Below, piece after piece: positions 11,901-20,966 of a DNA stretch of 64,000 bases (position 1 is its first letter; every line of letters starts with the position of its first letter). The stretch is taken from assembly GCF_006546935.1 (NCBI RefSeq), contig NZ_SMDN01000006.1, forward strand, positions 1 through 64,000, in the 5' to 3' direction. A program made the position numbers and the translations under genes. The notes beneath the pieces are model-generated. The model saw only the letters and a program-made list of their open reading frames with translations, ran no database searches and was not told the origin of the DNA. Source of the DNA: Mycoplasmopsis mucosicanis. Its GTDB lineage: Bacteria; Bacillota_I; Bacilli_A; Mycoplasmatales; Metamycoplasmataceae.

Positions 11901-13953
11901 CACGGTTTTTTGGGTTAGAATCAATTACACTAGCAAATTCAAATTTTGGACTAATGTAGTTTTTATCTGGATAAAGATTTTTGAAAATTGACTGAATAAG
12001 TAGTGCAGAAACATAAGGATTTATTTTAGAAGACTTATAGAAATCTTCATTATTGAGCTCATCTTTTGATAAAAGTGAAGGACGCTGTGACTCATTAAAC
12101 AATGCACCAACATTAAGTTTGATTCCTGATATTTTAAAATCTTTATCACCAGTGTTTATGAAATGATATGTATTTTGCTTTCCTGTTTTTTCATCAATTC
12201 CATTAACTGTAATGCTCTGACGAATACCAACATTGCTTTCTCCTACTTTTTTAATAACCTTATCAACAATTAATTGTTTTGTTGCTTCAAAAGCTTTGCT
12301 ATTAATTAAAGAATAGTTGAAATTTAATTGATTTTCATCACGTAAAATATCTATTTTTTGGTTGTTTTTTGCTTTTAAATAATTTTCTTTTGCGCTACCA
12401 AATAGATTGTCAACTTCGATTTCATTTATTGTTTTTGGTCTACGTTTGCTTATTTCATAAGGAGTTTTTAGAGGCGAAATACGTTTATCATCACTCCAAA
12501 GTTTTAGCTTATTAATTTCAGCAAAATCAAGTGTTGAACTCAATGGTAATTCAAATGTATTCAACACTTTTTTATTTGTGTTAAGTACTCATTTACGTGT
12601 ATTTTGGTCAAATATGAAAGGTGTTTGTGAAATAGATTTTTGTTTTCTTCAATATGCAAAAGTTTCTAATTGATCTCATTGTTTATCACGAGTTTTAAGA
12701 CGAGGGTCACCTAGTGATTCAATATAAGTCTTAAACGCACCGCTTCATTTGTTTTTTGATTCATTAATGAAACTTGTATAGTAATGATTTCTTAAAAAGT
12801 TCGTGCTAACTTCATTTTGAATAAGTCATTCTTGGTTAAGTTTGTATTTTTTATTTACATCTAGAGTTAAATAAAAAGGTTTGCTAACTTTTTGATTGTC
12901 TAGTAGGAATAAATTTAAAGGAATATTTCTTTTGAATTTAAGATTTTCATCAATTTTTGCATCAGCGCTAGGCAAATCAAAAAGCACATCTAAATTAGAT
13001 TTTAGATAAGGATTTAATTTGTATATTGTAGCAGATGTATTTGCTTTAGTTTTAGATTGAACTCTTCTTGAAGAATCAGCAGCTTCAAAACCTAAAACAG
13101 ACGCAATAATTTTTGGTTCAATTGTAAATAGCACACCTTCATCAGATCACTGCAAACTTTTAGTATAGTCGTGTGTTATCTCTATTGTTTGAACATTAAC
13201 ATACAGTGGAGAAAGTTGACTTGCATATATCTCATTATTATCGCGACTAAGCAATAAAATATCACCTAATCTTGAATCATTATCGAAACTTGCATTATCA
13301 GTTGTTTTGAGTTCGATTTGTTGCTTAAATTCAGTAAAATCAGTATTATTCTTCTCAAAAAGTTGAACTTCTTTAGAATTGTAAAGCTTGAAAAATGGAT
13401 TGTTTATGTTGCTTAAATCAAAATCAACTGATTTGTGTTTAGCACCGATATTTGTTTCGTTTTTAGCAATGTTGTAAAAATCAAATAAATTTTCACTTTT
13501 AATGTATTTGTTCTTTAGATTATCTTCAAAATCACTGCTTAAATTTGAGAGCTGAATATATTCAGGAGTTTGTGAATTACTTAATTCAATATTAACGCTA
13601 TGTGAGTACTCTTTTGCAAGTTCTTTATATCTATCAAATGTTGAATCGTCAATATGATAAATAATTGGTTCATAACTAGATTTTCCTTTTTGCTTTAGTG
13701 TTTCACTAGTTTCGCCATTAATGAAATAACCTTGATTGTATGCATTACCTTGAGTTGGTAGGTTTAAATCAACACTAACATCGTGTAGCTTTGATACATG
13801 TTTATAGTTTTCAAAACCTCCTACGATAACATTTTTAACACTTGAAAGCAATGTAAAAATTGCTGATGTTAAAAACACTAAAATACTAAGACCAATTACA
13901 ACGACCTTATTTTTGCTTAGTGATTTAAATACTTCCTTAAATAGTCTTCACAT
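5911..13953 (-). CDS. Giant ABC transporter permease with two FtsX domains (2680 aa)
   Basis: One uninterrupted code-4 frame; all large open pieces in 5911-13953 share it and are separated only by TGA. TM1 lies at about residues 15-38. A very large extracytoplasmic region (about 40-1800) follows, with recurrent IDF-type helical repeats near 970-1250. The first FtsX block has TMs at about 1810-2000 (ITFTFVVGISIVFIIKRY, then LGILVAQGYSPSRIAL). A second extracytoplasmic region follows, then a second FtsX block at about 2545-2680. The end VNKVRPVDLLKGK is typical of this family. SD AGGAG precedes ATG 13953. Partner ATPase overlaps by 1 nt. Likely surface-exposed; export or lipoprotein handling is an inference. 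Confidence 0.92.
9672..9715. repeat. Dispersed element copy inside the giant permease gene
   Basis: On the minus strand this reads TTTGACCAAAATACACGTTT and ends TTTTGGTAGAAAA. It encodes FDQNTRF at about residue 1415. Confidence 0.55.
12581..12612. repeat. Second dispersed element copy inside the giant permease gene
   Basis: Minus strand TTTGACCAAAATACACGTAA followed by ATGAGTACTTAA; encodes FDQNTRKWVLN at about residue 448. Confidence 0.6.
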
Positions 13954-14041
13954 AATACTCCTATATCAGTAATACAATTTTATATTAACATTAATATAAA
14001 TATATAAAATGTTTTGAGCATCATTTTATAAAACAAAAAAT

Positions 14042-14076
14042 AAAAAAGTACTCAAAAATGAGTACTTTGGGAAAAA
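14042..14076. repeat. Dispersed palindromic element copy (pdh operon 3' end)
   Basis: Core AAGTACTCAAAAATGAGTACTT is a perfect inverted repeat. It lies 4 nt after the lipoyl-protein stop on the minus strand and is the only hairpin there, so it may also act as that operon's terminator. Confidence 0.6.
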
Positions 14077-14079
14077 TTA

Positions 14080-14316
14080 TTATTTTTCTTCGATAACAAA
14101 AATTTCGTCACCAACAGTAATTTCACTGCCAGCTTCAATTAAAACTTCTGCAATAACACCTGTAGTAGGTGCTGGAATTTCTGATGTCATTTTATCAGTT
14201 TCAACGCTGAAAAGTGTATCACCTTCTTTTACTGAGTCTCCGACTTTAACAAAAACTTCAGCAACTTTACCTTCGTGAAGACCTTCACCGATGTCTGTAA
14301 ATTTCATTCTAAACAT
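14080..14316 (-). CDS. Stand-alone lipoyl domain protein of the pyruvate dehydrogenase complex
   Basis: 78 aa consisting of a single biotinyl-lipoyl domain: start FRMKFTDIGEGLHEG, lipoylated lysine in VETDKMTSEI (about residue 43), end VGDEIFVIEEK. In other bacteria this domain is the N-terminal part of E2 (or E3). Here it is a separate gene 3 nt after the E2 catalytic gene. It would be the swinging arm carrying acetyl groups from E1 to E2. LplA (42260) is a candidate to attach the lipoate. No lipoyl domain is found on the E2 gene or on lpdA in this window, so this may be the only one locally. Confidence 0.9.
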   Translation of the reverse strand: MFRMKFTDIGEGLHEGKVAEVFVKVGDSVKEGDTLFSVETDKMTSEIPAPTTGVIAEVLIEAGSEITVGDEIFVIEEK

Positions 14317-14319
14317 ATT

Positions 14320-15051
14320 TTATAGTTCTCCTAATAATTCTGGTTTTTCTAGTAATTCAAAAACTCTATTGTTTAGACGAGCCATATCTGCTCCATCTAC
14401 TCAACGGTGGTCAGCAGCAATTGTTAAGTAAAGTTGTTTTGATGGTGAGAATGAACCATCTTTATTAACTTTAACTTCATCTGCAATAGCACCAACTGCT
14501 AAAATACCTACATTTCCTTTATTAGGAATTGGTGAACCATGAAGAACACCTACAGAACCAACGTTTGTGATTGTGAAACAACCACCAGTCATATCCTTCA
14601 TTGTTAGTTTTCTGTCTTGAGCTAATTTAGCAAAACGAACAATTTCTTTTTGAATTTCTACAATACTTAATTTTTCTACATTTCTTATAACAGGAACAAC
14701 AAGTCCATAAGGTGTATCAACTGCAATGCTTATATTGATTGAATCTGGATAAGTAATTTCACCAGTTTCTTCATTTCATGAACCAATAAATGCTTGGTGT
14801 TCAGATAAAGCAATCGCTGTTGCTTTAATAATTCATGATAAGAAAGTTAATTTTACACCTTCTTTTTCAAGGACTGCTGTAACATTTTTTTTACGTAAAT
14901 CTCAAAGAGCGCTTACATCACCTTTACGTGTTAAGGCACAATAAGCAATTGTATTCATAACTTCTTTTAAGTTTTTTGCAATTGCTTTTCGAATTGGAGA
15001 GATTTTTTCTGTTCTTGCTTCAAGAGATTTTGGTTGAACGATTTCGGTCAT
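14320..15051 (-). CDS. pdhC: Dihydrolipoamide acetyltransferase (PDH E2) catalytic domain only
   Basis: 243 aa. Transfers the acetyl group from lipoamide to CoA. The protein starts only about 17 residues before the catalytic fold (KISPIRKAIAKNLKEV) and ends with the catalytic DHRWVDGADMARL motif near residue 220. Full-length E2 is usually 300-450 aa or more; lipoyl and peripheral-subunit-binding domains are absent. The adjacent genes upstream (71 aa) and downstream (lipoyl domain) appear to be the missing parts as separate cistrons. Start ATG 15051 with an SD-like AGGAAT. Confidence 0.93.
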
Positions 15052-15092
15052 TTTAATATTCCTTAATTTATGTTTGAAATTTTATAAAAAAA

Positions 15093-15308
15093 TTAGCAAG
15101 ATTTTTTAGCTTCTGCTGCTTTTCTTTCTTGAATAGCTTTTTCACGCGGTGTTAGACCACAGTTAGGATCTTTTTTATCATCACATTTAGATTCGCATTT
15201 TTTTGCTGGTTTTTTAATTGTGAAATCTAGCAATTCATTTGAAACTGAGATTTGACCAACAACTGCTGGTGCTGATTCTTCTTTTTCATCTTCAAAGAAT
15301 AATGACAT
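15093..15308 (-). CDS. Small protein of the split E2 operon (linker-like)
   Basis: 71 aa, first gene of the minus-strand PDH operon, with a strong SD AAGGAGG. An acidic start is followed by SAPAVVGQISVSNELLDF, which looks like the Ala/Pro linker region of an E2 protein, then a Lys/Cys-rich tail (four Cys) ending AEAKKSC. It could be a detached linker or E1/E3-binding adaptor; it does not match a standard peripheral-subunit-binding motif. Function is inferred from position only. Confidence 0.6.
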   Translation of the reverse strand: MSLFFEDEKEESAPAVVGQISVSNELLDFTIKKPAKKCESKCDDKKDPNCGLTPREKAIQERKAAEAKKSC

Positions 15309-15363
15309 ATTATTTTCCTCCTTAAGTATGGATTGAATTTTATAAATTCGAATTTACATTTTG

Positions 15364-15419
15364 AGCAATCTTAATCACTTGAAATACCAGATGCATCTGT
15401 GGTAAGTGTTAAAATTGCT
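15364..15419 (-). promoter_or_regulatory. Large 5'-UTR hairpin of the split-E2 operon
   Basis: On the minus strand, AGCAATTTTAACACTTACC pairs with AAGTGATTAAGATTGCT, and the apex CAGATGCATCTG is a perfect palindrome. It begins almost at the predicted transcription start (TATAAT at 15431-15426) and lies about 55 nt before the SD of the first gene. It could stabilise the mRNA or be a regulatory element. No known riboswitch class recognised. Confidence 0.55.
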
Positions 15420-15425
15420 GTCTCT

Positions 15426-15431
15426 ATTATA
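15426..15431 (-). promoter_or_regulatory. -10 element of the split-E2 operon
   Basis: Perfect TATAAT on the minus strand, placing the start at about 15419, at the base of the 5' hairpin. Confidence 0.55.
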
Positions 15432-15738
15432 ATATAAAAATATTCTCATACTTTATAAAAGGTATTAAATTAATATATTTTTAATATTTTGGCTAAATTC
15501 ACATATTTATAACAATTTGTTTTGTTATTTTTTTATTTGCAAATCTTTAATCAAAAATTTTTTTTACGTTATGGAAAACATATGAAAAAAATATTTTTTT
15601 ACTTATTTACACATTTTTAAGTACTTTTGGCGTTTTCAAAACAACAAATAATTAAAAAAATATTTTTTATTCTTATAAATTAAAATTTAAACATTAAAAT
15701 ATAGTTGTACTTTTATAAATAATTTAAAGGGGGAAAAA
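15432..15738. other. AT-rich divergent intergenic region before pta
   Basis: Extremely AT-rich with A/T runs; holds the pdh promoter upstream region and the pta promoter (TATAGT / TTTATAAAT near 15700-15720) and SD AAAGGGGG. A weak, half-size copy of the dispersed element lies near 15608-15632. No gene seen. Confidence 0.5.
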
Positions 15739-16704
15739 ATGGCAAATTTTAGTGAACATATTCAAAATTTACTAAGAACAAAAGCTAGTGAAAAAGTATT
15801 GTCTGTACTCTTTATAGATGGAGATGATAAGCGTGCTCGTGAAGCAGCGCTCTACCTTAAAAATAATAATCTTGCTAAACCGATAATGCTTCTAGAAAAT
15901 GAAGCACAAATTGTTGAAGATGGTCTTGATAACATTATTCTTTCAGCAGAAAAAGATAGTATTGAAAAATATGCTCAATTAATGGCTCAAATTAGAAAAG
16001 GTAAAGAAGACCTTGAAACATGTAGAAAATTAGTTGCATATCGTCCATATTACGGTGCTATGATGATTAGAAATAAAGATATTGATAGCGCTGTTGGTGG
16101 TTTGATTTATTCAACACAAGACATATTACGAGCTGCATTTAAATGTGTTGGACCAAAACCTGGAATCAAAACAATGTCTTCAGTAATAGTAATGCATAAA
16201 GGTGAAGAAAAAATAATATTCACTGATCCTTCAACTGTTCAAAAACCAGATGCAAATCAACTTGTTGATTTAGCTGCAAATGCAATTGATTTTGCTAAGT
16301 CAATGAGTATGAATTCACTTGCAGCATTCTTAACTTATTCAACAAATGGATCGGGTAAAGGTGAAAACCCTGATCTAGTCAGAGAAGCAGTAAAAATTGC
16401 TGAAGAAAAAGATTTAAATATCATAAAAGGTGAACTTCAATTTGATTCAGCTTATGACTTAGGTGTTAGAGCCAAAAAATTCACTTCAGCAACACAAGAA
16501 CCTGCAGGTGTATTTGTATTTCCTAATCTTGAAAGCTGCAATATTGGATGCAAAATTGCTCAAAGAATGGGTGGTTATGGTGCTGTTGGTGCAATAATGG
16601 TTGGTGTAAATGGCGCTATTAATGACTTTAGTCGTGGTGCTACAGTCCAAGATGTTATTGACGTTACATCAATAACAATATTGAAAGGATACGAATTTCA
16701 ATAA
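15739..16704 (+). CDS. pta: Phosphate acetyltransferase
   Basis: 321 aa. Converts acetyl-CoA + Pi to acetyl phosphate. Family landmarks: GGLIYSTQDILRAAFKCVG, the conserved FTDPST, FLTYSTNGSGKG, and the C-terminal FPNLESCNIGCKIAQR and IMVGVNGAINDFSRGA. Length is that of the short single-domain Pta class. A strong SD AAAGGGGG precedes ATG 15739. ackA starts 3 nt after the stop, so the two form the classical pta-ackA operon that yields one ATP per acetate. Confidence 0.97.
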   Translation: MANFSEHIQNLLRTKASEKVLSVLFIDGDDKRAREAALYLKNNNLAKPIMLLENEAQIVEDGLDNIILSAEKDSIEKYAQLMAQIRKGKEDLETCRKLVAYRPYYGAMMIRNKDIDSAVGGLIYSTQDILRAAFKCVGPKPGIKTMSSVIVMHKGEEKIIFTDPSTVQKPDANQLVDLAANAIDFAKSMSMNSLAAFLTYSTNGSGKGENPDLVREAVKIAEEKDLNIIKGELQFDSAYDLGVRAKKFTSATQEPAGVFVFPNLESCNIGCKIAQRMGGYGAVGAIMVGVNGAINDFSRGATVQDVIDVTSITILKGYEFQ

Positions 16705-16706
16705 TT

Positions 16707-17894
16707 ATGAAAAAAATATTAACAGTTAATGCAGGTAGTTCAAGTTTAAAATGAGCTTTATATTCATACACCAAAATGGAACTGATTGCAAAAGGTATTT
16801 GCGAAAGAATAAATTTAGATGGCAATATTATTGTTAAAACAGGTAACAAAATCTATGAAAATAAAGTAGATCTGCCTAACCACACAGTTGCAGTTAAAGA
16901 ACTTATGCAAATGTGAGAAAAACACAGTATTGTTCACGATTTTCATGAAATTGTGGTAATTGGTTTTAGAACTCCTTATGCAGGACATAAATTTTTATCA
17001 CCTGTAATTTATAATGAAGAAGTAAAATTAGGTATTGAAGAGGCTGCAAAATTCATTCCTATTCATGCGCCAGCAACTCTTCATGCAATTGAAGCATTTG
17101 AAGCAAATATGCCAGATGTTACAAAAGTAATTTGTCAAGATACTGCATTCCACACAACTCTTCCAGATGTAAATAGAATTTTTCCTATCAACAAAGAATG
17201 AGCAGAAAAATTTCACATTTATAAATTTGGTTACCATGGTTTAAGTCATGATTATGTAACCACAAAGATGGAAAAAATACTCAACAAAAGAAAAATTAAC
17301 ATTGTTATTGCTCATCTAGGTTCTGGATCATCTGTTTGTGTTGTTAAAGAGTCAGAATCATATGACATTTCTGTTGGTTTTAGTTCATACGATGGTCTAA
17401 TGATGGGGACTCGTCCTGGTGGAATTGACCCTGGAATCGTTGACTATTTGGTTCGTGTAGAAGGCCAAAATATTCAAGAAGTTCAAGACATGATGGTTAA
17501 AAAATCAGGACTTTTAGGTGTATCAGGAATATCTAACGATATCCGAGATTTGCATCCTTTTTACAATAAAGATAAGTCAGCAAAATTAGCAATTGATCTC
17601 TATGTATCAAAAGCAGTCGATTATATAGCAGCATATTTAAATAAAATTGGTGAAAGAATAGATGCTCTTGTATTTACTGCCGGAATTGGTGAAAATGACG
17701 TTGTTATTAGAGATATGATTGTTAAAAATCTAAAGGCTTTTGATGTTAAATTATCAGGTCCAAAGAACTCTCAATTCTATGATGACTACTTATTAATTTC
17801 AACACCAGGTTCAAAATTTCCAATTTATAAATTAAGAACTGATGAAGAAGTTGTTATTGCTAGATATGCAAAAGACTTAGTATCATTGAAGTAA
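16707..17894 (+). CDS. ackA: Acetate kinase
   Basis: 395 aa. Makes ATP + acetate from acetyl phosphate. Motifs: N-terminal VNAGSSSLKW (phosphate 1), CQDTAFHTTLP, FGYHGLSHDYV, IAHLGSGSSVCVV (phosphate 2), DGLMMGTRPGGIDPG, and FTAGIGEND (adenosine). One oddity is near residue 92: the usual GHRxxHGG is GFRTPYAGH, keeping the Arg but losing the flanking His residues. The rest of the active site appears intact, so activity is expected. Second gene of pta-ackA; terminator follows. Confidence 0.95.
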
Positions 17895-17937
17895 TTTTTT
17901 TACCTAAACACACAAATTTCAATACTTTAAGGAAAAA
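17894..17937. repeat. Dispersed element copy (diverged) after ackA
   Basis: TTTTTTACCTAAACACACAA then TTTCAATACTTTAAGGAAAA: arms and spacing fit the element, but the core is mutated. Confidence 0.4.
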
Positions 17938-17966
17938 ACATTTTTTTACGAAAAAATGTTTTTTTG
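17933..17966 (+). terminator. Intrinsic terminator after ackA
   Basis: Stem AAAAAACATTTTTT / AAAAAATGTTTTTT around ACG, ending in a T run. It abuts the kch -10 box directly. Confidence 0.65.
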
Positions 17967-17982
17967 TATAATTGTCCCTATG
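17967..17982 (+). promoter_or_regulatory. Promoter of kch, probably leaderless
   Basis: TATAAT at 17967-17972 and ATG at 17980, 7 nt apart; no SD possible. The mRNA would start at or next to the A of ATG. Confidence 0.6.
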
Positions 17983-19056
17983 GAAACACAAACAAAGAAA
18001 TCATCTTGACAAAAATTACATAACTTTTTTGAAATTATTCTTATTAGAACTGATTCGTTTGAACACATCGAAAAGAGGCATCACAAGTTTGCTAAAATTT
18101 CAAGAACATTCTACACACTACTTTTAGTTGTTATCTATACAATTTCACTCTCAACACTTGTTTTATCACCTGAATTCTTACAAAGATTTCCTAAATTCAA
18201 GGTCTGATTCTCTATTAATGAGTATCTTGTTATTGTTATGGCTTGCGTTGATTTATTTTTATGACTTGTTGTCTCATACAAAAAACCAAAGCCATGACTT
18301 AACTTACTAAAGTTCCCGATAACTTTTCATGGAATACTAGTAATCTTAATTTTTCTACCATCATTAAACCAAATTTTAATATTAAGTGGTTTTAAAAACG
18401 AGTTATTCTTCAACCTTAGATACTTAGTTTTAATACGTATCGTGAGGCTTGTCATATTACTTAGACACTTTAGACCATTCAAAGCATTATTTAATGTTTT
18501 TCAAAAAGAAAGAGTTGTCCTTTTCTACACATTCTTATTTATTATCATCATCATTTTAGTCTTCTCGGTAATTTTTTATAGTGAAGAACTTGTAAATGTT
18601 GCGCCAATTGATAAACCACCTGTTTATGTGTTTATCCCTAAAGAAGGTCAAACAGAGGCAGATGGCAATCAATTCTTTAAGGCTGTTTATTTTGCAACTA
18701 TTACAATGACTACAATTGGTTATGGAGATTTAGTTCCTGCAACAACAGTTGGTAAAGCAATGGTTATGGTTCTATCTATTTTAGGTATTGCAGTGTTTGC
18801 AATTCCAAGTGGTATTATCGTTGGTGGATTTATCAACGAATTAAAAAGCCAACTTAAAAAAGATAATTTTGAGGAAGAAGTTCAAGAAGAAATTGAAGAA
18901 TTAAGAAGAACTTACAAACCTAAAAAGAGTTCAAATAGTACTCAAAAACGTGTAAATAAGGAAAATAAAGACACGTCTGATACAAAAGAAATAAGGACTG
19001 CAACCTCATCAGATTCAAAAGTAATTAAACCAGCCAAAACCACAATTAAAGCTTAA
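17980..19056 (+). CDS. kch: Voltage-gated-type potassium channel protein
   Basis: 358 aa. Six-TM K+ channel: S1 near residue 45, an Arg-rich S4 (LVLIRIVRLVILLRHFR, about 145-162), and a pore helix with the selectivity filter TTIGYGD at about residue 245, then S6 LSILGIAVFAIPSGIIVGG. The cytoplasmic tail (from about 285) is charged and low-complexity; within it STQKRVNKE is encoded by a copy of the dispersed element. The last ~20 codons and the terminator are duplicated 3.3 kb downstream on the far side of the R-M island. Start ATG 17980 is set by the adjacent TATAAT. Confidence 0.93.
18933..18966. repeat. Dispersed element copy inside kch
   Basis: AGTACTCAAAAACGTGTAAA in frame in the C-terminal tail of kch, encoding STQKRVNK. 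Confidence 0.55.
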
Positions 19057-19092
19057 TAAAAAATAAACTTATGCTAAACGCATAAGTTTTTT
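18989..19092. repeat. ~104-bp direct repeat, left copy (kch 3' end plus terminator)
   Basis: Matches 22296-22400 with only about six substitutions and one extra T. It contains the last 20 or so codons of kch, its stop, and its terminator. It brackets the left side of the R-M genes. Confidence 0.9.
19064..19092. terminator. Terminator between kch and the methyltransferase gene
   Basis: Stem AAACTTATGC / GCATAAGTTT with a 5-nt loop, A-run before and T-run after; works for both convergent genes. Confidence 0.8.
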
Positions 19093-19100
19093 GTGTCTTA

Positions 19101-20885
19101 CTAAGATGTTTGGTTTTTAATATTTTCAATTCTTGAAAAAGCTAATTGATAATATTTTTTATCAATTTCTACACCTATAAATCTACGATTATGTAATAAT
19201 GCTGCTACACCAGTTGTACCACTTCCCATAAACGGATCTAGAATTAAATCATTTTTGTTTGTGTGTATTTGAATAATTTGTTCAAGTATTTTAAGACTTT
19301 TTTGTGTTGGATGTATTGTTCGCTCTTTGCCACTTACTACACTAGATTCAAATAGCGAACGTAAATATGGAACTGAATTAGGTTTATTAAATGTTCATTT
19401 TGAACCTTTTTTTACACCTCAAATCGCAAACTCCATATCTTGTACATACCTTCTTTCAACATTACGGGGCATTGGATTTGTTTTTTTTCATATTATGATG
19501 TCTTTAACATCAATTCCATTTTCCTTCAACTCATTTATGATAAAACTTATATACAAGTAAGAGCAAAATATTACTATTGAGCCATTTTTTTTAAGAAGTT
19601 TAACATAATCCTTAATTCAGCCAGTCACATTAAAGTTGTTATCTCAAGCACCAAAATCAACACCAGTACGATTTGATAGTGTATTAAAGTTATTAATTTT
19701 GGAAATATTATATGGTGGATCAGTTATGATTGCATCAACATATAACTTTTCAAAAGACAATTGATGAACAAGTGAATATGAGTTGTCATTAATTAATTTA
19801 TAATTTCTATCAACAATTTCATTTTCTGCATAGTATTTTAAAATTTGCTTACCTATTGCTTTAGCAAGTAAAGGCGGAACTGCATTACCTATCTGTTTAC
19901 ATACGCTTGTTTTATTACCATAAAAAATAAAACAATCAGGGAACGATTGAATTCTAGCAGCCTCTCGAGCAGTGATTGCTCGATTTAAAAAAGGATGTGA
20001 ATTTCTACCATTAGAAGGTGTATCAAAACGTGTATCAATTGTAGGACTTTGTTGATTTCAAATTAATCTTGATCAAGTCGTTGAAAATTTTTGCTTACCG
20101 TGTAATTCAATTGGTAAAGAACTTTTATCACCTTCAGGTGGAATCATTTTAAGTTTGCTTATTGCTAAATCTGAATGTTTTGTTGCTTGGTGATTGAATA
20201 ATTGTTCAGAATTATTTCGCATTAATTGTTGATAAATTGTTTTTGCCTCATTAGTATAATCTGCTTGAAATTTACCTTCTCCACTTTCGAGATATGATAA
20301 ATCACTAATTGCATCATAAACAGTTGTTGCTTTTTCTTTTAATACTGGAATTGGAATACTTTTAGATTTAGAACCAATTATTATTGCGCGCTCTCTATTC
20401 TGTGGTACTCCTGCATTTTTAGCATTCACAATACCGTAATTAACAATGTATCCTAACTTAGTAAATTTTTCTTTTATTTCATTTATGAAAAATCCATCGC
20501 AAGAATTAATTAAGTTTTTAACATTTTCAATAATAAAAATCTCTGGTTTAATTTCTGAAACTAAATTAAAAAATTCAATAAACAAAAAATTACGTTTATC
20601 TGAAAGACCTAAATTTTTACCTTTGAGAGAAAAACCTTGACAAGGCGGACCACCGATAATCATATTTACACCAGTTTTAATTGACTCTTCAATTACGTTT
20701 TTTTTAACATTATCATCGGTTAGATCACCTTGAATTGTAATGGCGTCTTTAAAATTTTGTTGGAAAGTCATAAGAGCATTTGCATCAAAATCAACACCTA
20801 TTACGGTTTTGAATTTTTTATTCATCTCTAATCCATAACTAAAGCCACCCGCACCACAAAATAAATCAAGAATTTTAAAAACCAT
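19101..20885 (-). CDS. Bifunctional DNA methyltransferase: m5C domain fused to beta-class N6/N4 domain
   Basis: 594 aa, single frame checked codon by codon across the junction. N-terminal half is a C5-cytosine methyltransferase: LDLFCGAGG (6-14), catalytic GGPPCQGFS (78-86), IENV (119-122), PQNRER (161-166), QIGNAVPP (331-338). From about residue 375 a second methyltransferase follows: DPPYN (389-393) first and DPFMGSGTTG (about 545-555) last, the beta-class order of amino-methyltransferases. Two modification types suggest an asymmetric recognition site with each strand methylated differently. Divergent from the HNH nuclease gene. SD GGAGTG before ATG 20885. No N-terminal HTH regulator domain. 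Confidence 0.92.
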
Positions 20886-20894
20886 AACACTCCA

Positions 20895-20923
20895 TTTGAG
20901 GTAATAATAATTTATACCTCAAA
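20895..20923. promoter_or_regulatory. Inverted repeat in the divergent R-M promoter region
   Basis: TTTGAGGTA (20895-20903) and TACCTCAAA (20915-20923), perfect 9-bp arms, 11-nt spacer. It overlaps the start region of the methyltransferase transcript (-10 TATAAT at 20928-20923, minus strand). Could be an operator, or methylation-sensitive sites if the enzyme recognises GAGG/CCTC. Confidence 0.5.
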
Positions 20924-20934
20924 TTATAGCACTT

Positions 20935-20940
20935 TATAAT
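20935..20940 (+). promoter_or_regulatory. -10 element of the HNH nuclease gene
   Basis: Perfect TATAAT; start expected near 20947, about 20 nt before ATG 20967 with SD AAGGAG between. Confidence 0.5.
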
Positions 20941-20966
20941 ATGTACTATATAAAAAGGAGACAATT

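Noticed and set aside
5911..13953. A string of separate ORFs or a decayed multi-frameshift gene
   Set aside because: All pieces share one frame and are separated only by TGA, which is Trp in this code.
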